Positions 43,217 through 50,710 of a stretch of DNA of 64,000 nt are shown in pieces. Position 1 is the first letter of the stretch; each line of letters begins with the position of its first letter. The stretch lies in the NCBI RefSeq assembly GCF_002563895.1, contig NZ_PDJB01000001.1, forward strand, positions 4,695,501-4,759,500, in the 5' to 3' direction. The position numbers and the translations under genes are program-made. The notes under the pieces are model-generated. The model saw only the letters and a list, made by a program, of their open reading frames with translations. It was not told where the DNA came from and ran no database searches. Source of the DNA: Pseudomonas lurida (GTDB taxonomy: Bacteria > Pseudomonadota > Gammaproteobacteria > Pseudomonadales > Pseudomonadaceae).

Positions 43217-44101
43217 ATGGCATCGACGATTGGCTGGGAGCTTTACCGGTCGTTCCTGGGCGTGCTCCGGGAAGGATCGCTGTCGGGGGCCGCACGGCAG
43301 CTCGGCATTACCCAACCCACGGTCGGTCGGCACATTGCCGCGCTGGAAACGGCGTTGGGCGTGGTGCTGTTTACCCGCTCGCCGAGCGGCTTGTTGCCCA
43401 CGGCCGTGGCCCGCACCCTGCGTGCCCATGCCGAAACCATGGAGCGCACGGCGGCGGCGCTTGAACGTGCGGCGTCTTCCCAAGGTGATGAAGTGCGCGG
43501 CGTGGTGCGCGTATCCGCCAGTGAAGTGGTCGGCGTAGAAGTGCTGCCGCCGATCCTCACGCAATTGCGCCAGGCACACCCGCACCTCAAGGTTGAACTG
43601 GTCCTGACCAACCGCCTGAGCGACCTGCTGCAACTGGAAGCCGATATCGCCGTGCGCATGGTCCGTCCCAGCCAGGAACAACTGCTGGCGCGACGCATTG
43701 GCCTGATCGAAGTGGGCCTGCATGCCCGCGATGATTACCTGCAGCAACACGGCACGCCCCTGCACATGCAAGACCTGGCCAGCCACTCCTTGATCGGCTT
43801 CGATCAGGAAAATGCGTTTATCCGCAGCCTGGCCATCCAGGGCTTCGAACGCAGCGCCTTCGCCTGCAGCAGTGACAGCGACCTGGCGCAACTGGCACTG
43901 ATCCGCGCCGGCGCCGGCATCGGCGGCTGCCAGGTCCAACTGGCCAAGCGCGACCCACGCCTGCGCCGAGTCCTGCCGGAAGGCTTTGCACTCATGCTGG
44001 ACACCTGGGTGACGATGCACGAAGACCTGCGCAACAGCCCGCGCTGCCGCGTGATGTTCGACGCCCTGGTGGAAGGTTTGCAGCGTTACGTACAGGATTG
44101 A
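43217..44101 (+). CDS. LysR-family transcriptional regulator
   Basis: A 294-residue LTTR with HTH SLSGAARQLGITQPTVGRHIAALETALGVVLFTRSPSGLLPTAVARTL and an effector domain. Probably regulates the divergent epimerase-like gene. The HTH region matches the group with a glutamine-proline recognition helix (TQPTVGRHI). Confidence 0.9.
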   Translation: MASTIGWELYRSFLGVLREGSLSGAARQLGITQPTVGRHIAALETALGVVLFTRSPSGLLPTAVARTLRAHAETMERTAAALERAASSQGDEVRGVVRVSASEVVGVEVLPPILTQLRQAHPHLKVELVLTNRLSDLLQLEADIAVRMVRPSQEQLLARRIGLIEVGLHARDDYLQQHGTPLHMQDLASHSLIGFDQENAFIRSLAIQGFERSAFACSSDSDLAQLALIRAGAGIGGCQVQLAKRDPRLRRVLPEGFALMLDTWVTMHEDLRNSPRCRVMFDALVEGLQRYVQD

Positions 44102-44155
44102 GACAGCTTCACTGGTGAAGAATCAGACTCCCTCAGTCCCTTCACAGACGCCACC

Positions 44156-44734
44156 ATGTCCGAAGCCTTCGAAGTCCCCAGCCCCCACGAAAAACACCTC
44201 GAGCACACCACCGAACATGCCCACGGGCGAGGTGACAACTTCGCCAGCCGCATCGCCGTGATGACCGCCCTCATGGCAACGCTCGGCGCCATGCTCAGCT
44301 ACCAGGCCGGCTCCACCGAAAGTGAAGCGGCAATGGACAAAAACAACGCCGCCATCATCAAGACCGAAGCCGCGAACCAGTGGAACTACTACCAGGCCAA
44401 ATCCAGCCGGCAGAACCTTGCGGAACTGGCCACTCACATTCCTGGTGTGGACGCGGCGCATTACAAGGACGAGATCGAACGCTACAAACGCCAGAAGGAA
44501 GACGTACGCAAACAAGCTGAAACGCTCGAAGCCACCTCAAAGCAATGGGATGAAAAGTCGGAACAGGCGCTGCACCAGCATCACCGCTGGGCCCAGGCAA
44601 TGACCGCGATTCAGATCGCGATTTCGTTGGCGGCAATTACCCTGTTGACGCGCAAGGAATGGCTCAAGCGCCTGTCGTATACCGCCAGCGGCGCAGCCGT
44701 GGTGCTGGGCAGCCTGGCGTGGCTGCATATCTGA
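44156..44734 (+). CDS. DUF4337 membrane protein
   Basis: A 192-residue protein: MSEAFEVPSPHEKHLEHTTEHA, one N-terminal TM (FASRIAVMTALMATLGAMLSYQAG), a charged coiled-coil middle (AHYKDEIERYKRQKEDVRKQAETLEATSKQWDEKSEQALHQHHRW) and two C-terminal TM segments. This is the DUF4337 pattern; function unknown. It is the last intact core gene before the tRNA-Ser island. Confidence 0.88.
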   Translation: MSEAFEVPSPHEKHLEHTTEHAHGRGDNFASRIAVMTALMATLGAMLSYQAGSTESEAAMDKNNAAIIKTEAANQWNYYQAKSSRQNLAELATHIPGVDAAHYKDEIERYKRQKEDVRKQAETLEATSKQWDEKSEQALHQHHRWAQAMTAIQIAISLAAITLLTRKEWLKRLSYTASGAAVVLGSLAWLHI

Positions 44735-44874
44735 CACGATGCAGTCAAAAGGTGGGCGCTGGCTTGGCTGCGGTGGCGTTAGCTTCGGCGTTGAGGGCTT
44801 GGGTGTGCGTACAAGCCTGACGCGCGGGGTGGTAGTCTCGCCGTCTCGAAAACGACGATTACAGGGACGTAAGG

Positions 44875-45064
44875 ATGCGAAGTCTGTTTTTATCGCTGTG
44901 CTGTCTGTTGATTACTGCCTGTTCAAGCAACCCGACAATGAATTGAGATAAGCAGCGACGCGGTGGTACTCAGCGACGTTGCCATGCTGTGCTCAATCCC
45001 GCTGCGCGACGGGTGTGACCTGCTGGATGTCATACGGCGGCGAATGGATATGCCGAGCGCTTGA
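44875..45064 (+). pseudogene. Frameshifted small lipoprotein gene
   Basis: ATG at 44875 after AAGG opens MRSLFLSLCCLLITACSSNPTMN and stops at 44944-44946. The start is a good lipoprotein signal with lipobox LITAC. In another frame the reading continues without a stop as ISSDAVVLSDVAMLCSIPLRDGCDLLDVIRRRMDMPSA to 45064. Together they look like one lipoprotein of about 60 residues broken by a frameshift. It lies just outside the island, so insertion did not break it. A sequencing error or a genuine 23-residue lipopeptide are alternatives. Confidence 0.45.
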
Positions 45065-45101
45065 ATTTATAAGGGTAAGTTTTTCAAACACCAGAAATCA
45101 C

Positions 45102-45140
45102 AAAACCCCTGGTTTCTCTCGAAACCAAGGGTTTTGTTTA
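45102..45140 (-). terminator. Original tRNA-Ser downstream terminator
   Basis: AAAACCCCTGGTTTC (45102-45116) pairs with GAAACCAAGGGTTTT (45121-45135) with one mismatch. It lies just outside the left att repeat, where the downstream flank of tRNA-Ser must have been before the island inserted. The island carries a replacement at 55177-55210. Confidence 0.7.
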
Positions 45141-45147
45141 CTGAATG

Positions 45148-45170
45148 TGGCGGTGAAGGAGAGATTCGAA
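45148..45170. repeat. Island attachment repeat, distal copy
   Basis: Twenty-three bases starting TGGCGGTGAAGG are identical to 55225-55247, the 3' end and T-arm of tRNA-Ser. The next base differs (A here, C at the tRNA), giving the limit of the repeat. Confidence 0.9.
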
Positions 45171-45415
45171 AGTACCCGCACCAGTAATCTCGCAGCCGAG
45201 GCCCCGGAATACAAGGGCTCCAGCGGTGACAGTCGTGCAAAAGTGTTCCCACGCCATTCCCACGAGCATCAGCATGCACCTCAGTACGCGTGCGCATTAC
45301 ACGTATAGGGGGCTGGAATTCGAAATCTAGAGGGGGGCAAAAAAAGAGTAACATAAGTAATCTTGACCATTTTTTACGCTCAACCCATTGAAATTAAAGG
45401 GTTTTGTATTTCGGC

Positions 45416-45535
45416 CAAAAGGTAATTTTTAAGTAATATTGAAGTAATCTGATTACTCTTTATAAATGTAATTCTCACGCTTGCAAAAATCCTTTAAAAA
45501 CAACAGGTTGGCGAATAATTACCTTTTCAATTACT
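45416..45535. repeat. 120-bp GTAAT/ATTAC repeat, copy A
   Basis: Starts CAAAAGGTAAT and ends AATTACT; the same start, end, internal GTAAT and ATTAC blocks and total length recur at 49451-49570. Most 10-base blocks at the ends match at 7 or more positions, and the middle is diverged. It may be a recombinase or replication-protein site. Bases 45171-45415 before it hold no gene I recognise. Confidence 0.65.
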
Positions 45536-45638
45536 TCTCTGTTACTCCTTTTTGTAATACCGAACCCCACGGAATACGCGGCCTTCAGCCCATTACCCAG
45601 ACGTGGTTACTGAAATTACTCTTTTTGAAATCCCCCCC

Positions 45639-45890
45639 CTACCTGCACAGCAACGCCTCCAGACCTTTCGGACAAGCCCCCTCTGACCCATTCCTGATAA
45701 ACTGCCAACCCTTCGCATTATCCGTCCCAGATCCAAATGCCCTCCGACATAGCTCGACCGCGATCTCTCGCGCCGCTTCTCCGTCGCCCCCATTATGGAT
45801 TGGAACTGCTAATCCTGTAGGCCACGTACTACTTGCCCTACAGAGCCGACCTGATAGCTGCGTACCAATTTTGTACCGACATGAGTCCAT
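45639..45890 (-). CDS. Possible 83-residue protein of unknown function
   Basis: An open frame reading MDSCRYKIGTQLSGRLCRASS... and ending GSEGACPKGLEALLCR. No family recognised and no clear ribosome site. It is the only sizeable frame that looks protein-like between copy A of the repeat and the TPR gene; much of 45536-46035 may be decayed. Confidence 0.22.
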   Translation of the reverse strand: MDSCRYKIGTQLSGRLCRASSTWPTGLAVPIHNGGDGEAAREIAVELCRRAFGSGTDNAKGWQFIRNGSEGACPKGLEALLCR

Positions 45891-46035
45891 ACAGCGACGC
45901 CCTGCCCCTCACGACAGGCGGCCATCGGCCGTTAGCTGGCCTATATATCGTCGTGATTTTTACGATTGTTTATCGCCCAGCTTGGTTGCAAAATCGGCGG
46001 CTCACGCGGTTGAGCCTTATAGACAGGGAGTTCAG

Positions 46036-46467
46036 ATGGAAACTTTCGAATTGGATGACTTGACCCATGAGCAGATCAAGGCGTTTTGCCAATTGGGTGA
46101 TGAACATCTGGAAGGCGGTGATTTCACGGCTGCCATCGGTCAGTACAACCTAGCGTGGGAGTTGATTCCAGAACCCAAAAATAACTGGGAAGCTGCGACA
46201 TGGGTGCTTGCCGCTATCGGCGATGCCTGTTTTCAGGGAGGATTCTTTACCTCCGCAAAAGAGGCCCTTGAGTATGCGATGACTTGTCCCGACGCAGTCG
46301 GCAATCCATTTTTGCATTTGCGTTTGGGCCAAGCACTTTACGAGAAAGAGGAAACTGATCGAGCCGCCGATGAACTTATGCGAGCATACATGACGGCTGG
46401 AGATGAGATTTTTGACAACGACGACCCCAAGTATTTCGCGTTCCTAAAAACGCGGGCCGTGATTTAA
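46036..46467 (+). CDS. Tetratricopeptide-repeat protein
   Basis: A 143-residue all-helical protein with about three TPR-like units (QLGDEHLEGGDFTAAIGQYNLAWELIP, AIGDACFQGGFFTSAKEALEYAMTCPD, RLGQALYEKEETDRAADELMRAYMTAG). The ATG at 46036 follows AGGGAG; longer upstream frames are non-coding. Small soluble TPR proteins of this kind are often orphan immunity proteins for polymorphic toxins, but no toxin is beside it. Position in the island and A+T-rich surroundings suggest transfer. Confidence 0.75.
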   Translation: METFELDDLTHEQIKAFCQLGDEHLEGGDFTAAIGQYNLAWELIPEPKNNWEAATWVLAAIGDACFQGGFFTSAKEALEYAMTCPDAVGNPFLHLRLGQALYEKEETDRAADELMRAYMTAGDEIFDNDDPKYFAFLKTRAVI

Positions 46468-46546
46468 AAATCGGAACAGCCGATCGATAACAAAAGCTCG
46501 ACGGCGGCAATAATTGGCCGATAACTGCCGTTTTCGAGAGGCCGCG

Positions 46547-46590
46547 ATTGGCCGATTTCTGCCGCTAGTGACGGGCAGCAATCGGCCATT
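46547..46590. repeat. Inverted repeat ATTGGCCGATT...CTGCCG
   Basis: ATTGGCCGATTTCTGCCG faces CGGGCAGCAATCGGCCAT across 7 bp. A third, incomplete unit (AATTGGCCGATAACTGCCG) lies at about 46511-46530. Between the TPR and SDR genes. It resembles a dispersed extragenic repeat family but differs from the chromosomal REP core. Confidence 0.7.
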
Positions 46591-46743
46591 AGCGGACGGT
46601 CGCTCTACATCCGCTTCCGCCCTACCAAAATGATCATCAGCGTTTTCCTACGAATATCAGGAAACAGTCTCTTTGTTGCTAAGCCATGAATCGTCTGCTT
46701 GCATACACGCCCTGCGGTCAGCATTTAGGTCAAGGAGACAATA

Positions 46744-47463
46744 ATGAAAACCATGGTAGTCGGGGCAAGCAAGGGGTTGGGCAGAGCCCTGATTGACGGA
46801 TTGGGCGAGCATGGGGACACCTTGATTGGTGTCTCTCGCACCCGTCCCAAAAACCTTACACATAACGCCGGTATCGTTGTGCGTTGGGTGGAAGCAGACC
46901 TTGGTGAACCCGCACAGGCTGCTCAGATAATCGAGCAGGCCGTAGTGGATGGCGGGCTTGATACGCTGATCTACAATTTAGGAATATGGGAAGAGTCTGC
47001 CTTTGATCCCGCATACAACTTCCTGGCTGACAACGACGACCAAGTGGAGGCTATCGTCAGCTGTAATATCACTTCGACGATAGTACTGATAAAGCGGCTG
47101 CTTCCAGTTCTGCTCAGAAGTGCTAACCCAAGGATCATATTGACCGGCTCGACTTCTGGCTTGCCGCAAAGTGGACGACCAGAAGTCACCTTTGGAGCCT
47201 CCAAGTTCGCGTTGCGTGGTATCGCCGATGCACTACGCGAAGGGTACAGGCAGCAACGCCTGGGAGTGACCTGTTTAAACTTGGGCTATCTGAATACCGA
47301 AGATCCAATGAGCACCTCGAGGGTGATTGCCGAGCAACGCGGTGAAGGCAACTCAATTCCCGTGCATGACGTCGTACAGGTAGTCCGCATGGCCTTGAGC
47401 CTGTCTTCAGCAAGCTTCGTCAAGGAGCTCACTTTGCCCGCGATATTCGATGAGCGCTTCTGA
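46744..47463 (+). CDS. Short-chain dehydrogenase/reductase (island copy)
   Basis: A 239-residue SDR: MKTMVVGASKGLGRALIDGLGEHGD (GASKGLG), a variant NNAG-like YNLG, Ser in ILTGSTSG, then FGASKFALRG where the catalytic Tyr of YxxxK is replaced by Phe. The substituted tyrosine makes normal dehydrogenase activity doubtful. AAGGAG precedes the ATG. The role in the island is unknown. Confidence 0.8.
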   Translation: MKTMVVGASKGLGRALIDGLGEHGDTLIGVSRTRPKNLTHNAGIVVRWVEADLGEPAQAAQIIEQAVVDGGLDTLIYNLGIWEESAFDPAYNFLADNDDQVEAIVSCNITSTIVLIKRLLPVLLRSANPRIILTGSTSGLPQSGRPEVTFGASKFALRGIADALREGYRQQRLGVTCLNLGYLNTEDPMSTSRVIAEQRGEGNSIPVHDVVQVVRMALSLSSASFVKELTLPAIFDERF

Positions 47464-47658
47464 TGACGGGCCAATCCCTAAGCCAGAAGATGACAAAAAA
47501 CTACGCTCGGCTTACGTCTATATTGATGCTTACACTGTCACACCAATGTTGCAAAAACCTCTTGGCAGAACGGTGTTTGGCTAAGTTCGGGCCTCATCAA
47601 CGACCTCGACAGGTCGAAAACAGTAGCTAGTGAGCAGCAGCCTTCGGCCAAAAGCAGT

Positions 47659-47720
47659 CCCTAACACCTGAGAATTAAGCCAAGCCGCGAAGCGGTGTCG
47701 GCTTGAATGAATTGTCAGGC
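47659..47720 (-). repeat. Integron-type attC site (about 62 bp)
   Basis: Read on the minus strand it runs GCCTGAC, AATTCATTCAAGCCGACACC, GCTTCGCGG, CTTGGCTTAATTCTCAGGT, GTTAGGG. This layout and sequence closely resemble the 60-bp attC of the aadA cassette: outer core sites GCCTGAC/GTTAGGG and inner arms CAAGCCGA and TTGGCTT. The core site at the gene end has one mismatch to RYYYAAC. No integron integrase is in the window. Confidence 0.8.
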
Positions 47721-47966
47721 CACGGCCGTTCCAGCTGGGATCCAAAGATCATCGCCCTCAACATCATAGGTGCGCTGCTCGCAGCCACCGTCTTTGCAGC
47801 GGACATAGGAAAGCATACGGGTCGCGCCATCGCTGTGCGCCACCAACCAGTAGTAAGCATAACCATCATTCGAAAAGTCGCTATCTGGCCAAACTTCGAT
47901 ACTGGGATGAAATGCGCTAAGGCGAGAGAACACTTCCGTCGATTTAATCATGGGTATGTCGGACAT
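47715..47966 (-). CDS. Gene-cassette protein of unknown function
   Basis: An 83-residue protein, MSDIPMIKSTEVFSRLSAFHPSIEVWPDSDFSNDGYAYYWLVAHSDG..., with AGGAAAG before the ATG. Its stop codon lies inside the adjacent attC core site, the normal arrangement for an integron cassette. I recognise no family; the compact beta-rich look and YVRCKDGGCEQRTYDV segment suggest a small soluble domain, perhaps an orphan immunity protein. Confidence 0.7.
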   Translation of the reverse strand: MSDIPMIKSTEVFSRLSAFHPSIEVWPDSDFSNDGYAYYWLVAHSDGATRMLSYVRCKDGGCEQRTYDVEGDDLWIPAGTAVA

Positions 47967-48328
47967 ACTCTTTCCTGCGGTTAATTGCTTTGGGTTTCAA
48001 ATTGGCCGAGTATTAAAAATATCACTAAAAGCCTGCCTCAGGTTGAACCCCTTCCGCGTGCTTCTTCTAGGTGCGCAAAATACTGGTCAGACATTAATTT
48101 TATGGCGCCGACGGCACTTAGTTCGATTATGCACCGATAAGCGTCCGCTTTTGGCCTACTGCTGCCGGTCACGAGCGAAAAACATCAGCCTTTTCGGTGA
48201 TGGATTGGACCGCCTGAATCTACAGGCCTGAAAACACGAGCATTACAGCCCCATCGCCAATCATCCGTACCACTTTCGTACCAGTGCCATTCCCACTCAC
48301 TGAAGCCATGAATCGTTCCAGGCTTGGA
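47967..48328. other. Gap with a W-rich open segment in frame with the ankyrin gene
   Basis: No gene recognised in 47967-48184. On the minus strand, 48185-48328 continues the ankyrin frame directly after its TGA for 47 codons (SKPGTIHGFSEWEWHWYESG, then TDDWRWGCNARVF...) before the next TGA. The peptide looks protein-like, so this may be a remnant of a longer or second gene. Confidence 0.35.
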
Positions 48329-49039
48329 TCACCTCAATTGTAGGATTTGAAAATCCGACTCAGGCTCCGGGGCCCCTCGAGCCCTCAATTCAGCGAATAC
48401 TTCCGCAGAGCACTCACCGTAACCCCAATAGCCGAATTTGATAGCAGACATACCATCTTCCTCGCGAACATAAGTCGCATCCGCTCCCGCCCGCAGAAGC
48501 AACATCGCGATCTCACTACCCTTTTTCTTTCCTGCACTGCACGCGAGGAGCAAAGGAGTCATCCCGTTGCGATTGACCTGGTCAAGCGGTGCGCCCGCCT
48601 CGATCAGGAATTTCACAAAGGCGATACGAAGCCCGTCAACAGCCGCCTCCATAGCTCCGTCTAGACTCGCCCCTGCATCCAATAGCAACTTGACTGCAGG
48701 AATTGTCCCGTTGCGCACCGCCGAGCTCATTGCAGTAACGCCATACTTTCCTTTCAGGTCGACCTCTGCTCCGCGCTTGAGCAGCAATTTCGCAAGCTTT
48801 AAGTCGCCACGTCCGCAGACCGACGCCAGCGGAGAGAATTCACCATCACCATTGGGATTTCCTCCATGGTCTAGTGCATACAGGAGTATTTCTTCCCTTC
48901 TGTAATGGGCGGCTTTGTTGAGCACCCTGTGCGGATCCGCTTCAAAGTCATAGTCATGCCCAATGAAATCCAGAAGCTGCTGGAGGTCACAGTCACGCAT
49001 GAGATTGCTGAGATCGTTTCTAAAACTAAATTCGCCCAT
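48329..49039 (-). CDS. Ankyrin-repeat protein
   Basis: A 236-residue soluble protein with about five ankyrin repeats (GEFSPLASVCGRGDLKLAKLLLKRGAEVDLKGKYGVTAMSSAVRNGTIPAVKLLLDAGASLDG..., NGMTPLLLACSAGKKKGSEIAMLLLRAGADATYV). Short bacterial ankyrin proteins in such islands are often antitoxins or immunity proteins, but no partner is visible. Reads away from the HEPN gene, with a 650-bp gap on its 5' side. Confidence 0.8.
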   Translation of the reverse strand: MGEFSFRNDLSNLMRDCDLQQLLDFIGHDYDFEADPHRVLNKAAHYRREEILLYALDHGGNPNGDGEFSPLASVCGRGDLKLAKLLLKRGAEVDLKGKYGVTAMSSAVRNGTIPAVKLLLDAGASLDGAMEAAVDGLRIAFVKFLIEAGAPLDQVNRNGMTPLLLACSAGKKKGSEIAMLLLRAGADATYVREEDGMSAIKFGYWGYGECSAEVFAELRARGAPEPESDFQILQLR

Positions 49040-49450
49040 TCAGAAAAGTCCATTTTTTAGAGGTGTGATTTCGGGTATGCAAAAGATGGCAAAACAGTAG
49101 CAGGCTTCCTGAGATAGCCCAAGATCGCACTCCCGCCGACTAAAAAATTTCGGTGCTTTGCATCAATAGCTTGACCGTTGACCCGCCCCCTCAATCTTCT
49201 AGGAAAATCGGGGTCATCCAACGCGACTCTGTCGCTCCAATCCCAGCACTCCTGACAGGCACATACCGGTGAACATTCGTGTGCGCGAGAATCCGCGCAT
49301 GATCCTTATGAATGTGTGGAGAGGCGTGCACATGCGCGGCATGTATAACGATAGAATTTTTTAGGGTTCGGCGTCGGAAAAGAGTAAGAAAGGTTAGCTA
49401 GACCGCTGAATCGGCTGCAGCCCTTTTTTTCTGCGGGATTGAGCATGAAG
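49040..49450. other. Non-coding stretch, one tiny ORF
   Basis: No supported gene. A GTG-started frame of 31 codons (49269-49364, MNIRVRENPRMILMNVWRGVH...) has no clear ribosome site; I would not annotate it without conservation. The rest has no recognised signal. Confidence 0.4.
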
Positions 49451-49570
49451 CAAAAGGTAATATCCAAGTAATAATAAGGTTATCTAATTACCTCTTTAAT
49501 AGGTAATACTCAAAGAGATTAAAATCTATACAAATCAATAACTTAAAAAATAATTACCTGATTAATTACT
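49451..49570. repeat. 120-bp GTAAT/ATTAC repeat, copy B
   Basis: Begins CAAAAGGTAAT and ends AATTACT like copy A at 45416-45535, same orientation and length. Copies A and B bracket the TPR-SDR-cassette-ankyrin block (about 3.9 kb). Confidence 0.65.
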
Positions 49571-49687
49571 AAAAATAACTTATCTAAGCAATGCCTCTAC
49601 ACCAGTAGGAATGGGGCGTTGAGATGTGTGAAAGCTCACGAATTACTGAATTACCTTTTTCCGACGGTCATCTTGAAATTCAGTAAA

Positions 49688-50299
49688 ATGCCCTACCTTA
49701 TCCACGCCTTCGCAATGAGGAAAAATCCTGTGGGAAAAGTCCAGTGGCGGTCCTACATGCAGTACACCGCTCAATCGACTGCGGTTCGGGCGCTTTTTCT
49801 TACAATTGGCCGATTGAAAGACGGTCAGCTGTCAGAGGGCGAATATCCAACAGTGGTTGTCTTCATGGCATTTTCGATAGAGGCATACCTAAATACATTG
49901 GGCAGTCGTCATATTTCATTTTGGGACGAAATCGAAAGGCTACCTTGGCGCAAAAAAGTACATATTTTGCATCAAGTAGCTGGTGCGCAAGCCAAGTGGG
50001 ATAAGGGATCACTTCAGTTCGCTGCAAAGGTTTTTCAGATTCGGGACCAATTGGCACACGGCAAGCCAGAAAGGGTTAGCAGTGAGTGGCAGCCAGGCAC
50101 GCCAGATGGGTCGCACAGATCACATTATCCGGAACTCAAACCGAGCCTCCATTCCGTACTCACATCCGATTGGCTTTTAGACTCGGCTGATAAATTTCGT
50201 GTCTTGATGACCTATCTTGGCGACCTTTTTGGCCATCACGAATCCGATCATTTAAGCAACGCTGAGGGTGGATTTGAGTGGGATGACGGCATCGACTAA
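49688..50299 (+). CDS. HEPN-motif protein, putative RNase
   Basis: A 203-residue protein with a helical core and the sequence QIRDQLAHGKPERV, where R119 and H124 give the Rx4H signature of HEPN ribonucleases; FMAFSIEAYLNTLG is a typical preceding HEPN helix. The ATG at 49688 is the most conservative start; TTG 49619 and ATG 49715 are possible. HEPN proteins act as toxin RNases in toxin-antitoxin and abortive infection systems. No MNT antitoxin gene is beside it. It lies next to a cos-like site and a RloC-like ATPase gene, which fits phage defence. Confidence 0.7.
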   Translation: MPYLIHAFAMRKNPVGKVQWRSYMQYTAQSTAVRALFLTIGRLKDGQLSEGEYPTVVVFMAFSIEAYLNTLGSRHISFWDEIERLPWRKKVHILHQVAGAQAKWDKGSLQFAAKVFQIRDQLAHGKPERVSSEWQPGTPDGSHRSHYPELKPSLHSVLTSDWLLDSADKFRVLMTYLGDLFGHHESDHLSNAEGGFEWDDGID

Positions 50300-50420
50300 T
50301 TTAACGGGGAGGCAGGGTTTCGCAGGGTTTCCACCTCTGCACAATGCCAAGCAATCTCCCAGCCTGTGCCGCCAGGAGTGGTCCGCAGGGGCGCAGAAAA
50401 AACGACCCATTTAGCCCGCA

Positions 50421-50439
50421 GGCGAGGTGGGGGGACGAC
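50421..50439. other. P2-like cos site (candidate)
   Basis: GGCGAGGTGGGGGGACGAC agrees with the 19-base P2 cohesive end, recalled as GGCGAGGCGGGGAAAGCAC, at 14 positions. It lies upstream of a convergent portal gene, as in P2-type genomes. The G+C-rich 50300-50470 segment stands out in an A+T-rich neighbourhood. The rest of 50300-50710 has no gene. Confidence 0.45.
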
Positions 50440-50710
50440 GGCGCGCGCCAAGTCAACTCTCTGAGCCCCTCTTCTATGGGCGCACCAAATCAGCGCATCA
50501 CCTAAGCACTGGAGCTGGATTGCGAAATACAAGCGATTGCACTTTGCGAATAGATAAAAATTGATCAGAGAAAGTAGCGACGGAAGTGGTATAAAACTTA
50601 CAGCGGGAAAATCTGAAGCAAAATCTGAAGAATATGTCTTACTGAATCGTTTCAACTAAAATCGTCAAAAGCTCCCAACATCACACAATCACAAAAGAAA
50701 GGGATGTCCA

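Noticed and set aside
45346..45560. CRISPR-like array of GTAAT/ATTAC units
   Set aside because: The units are 5-7 bp, irregularly spaced and in both orientations, with no spacer structure and no cas genes. They belong to the 120-bp repeat.
50296..50655. 119-codon minus-strand ORF
   Set aside because: It covers the G+C-rich cos-like segment; the Pro/Arg-rich reading has no domain, and its apparent conservation in phages would follow from a conserved cos region.
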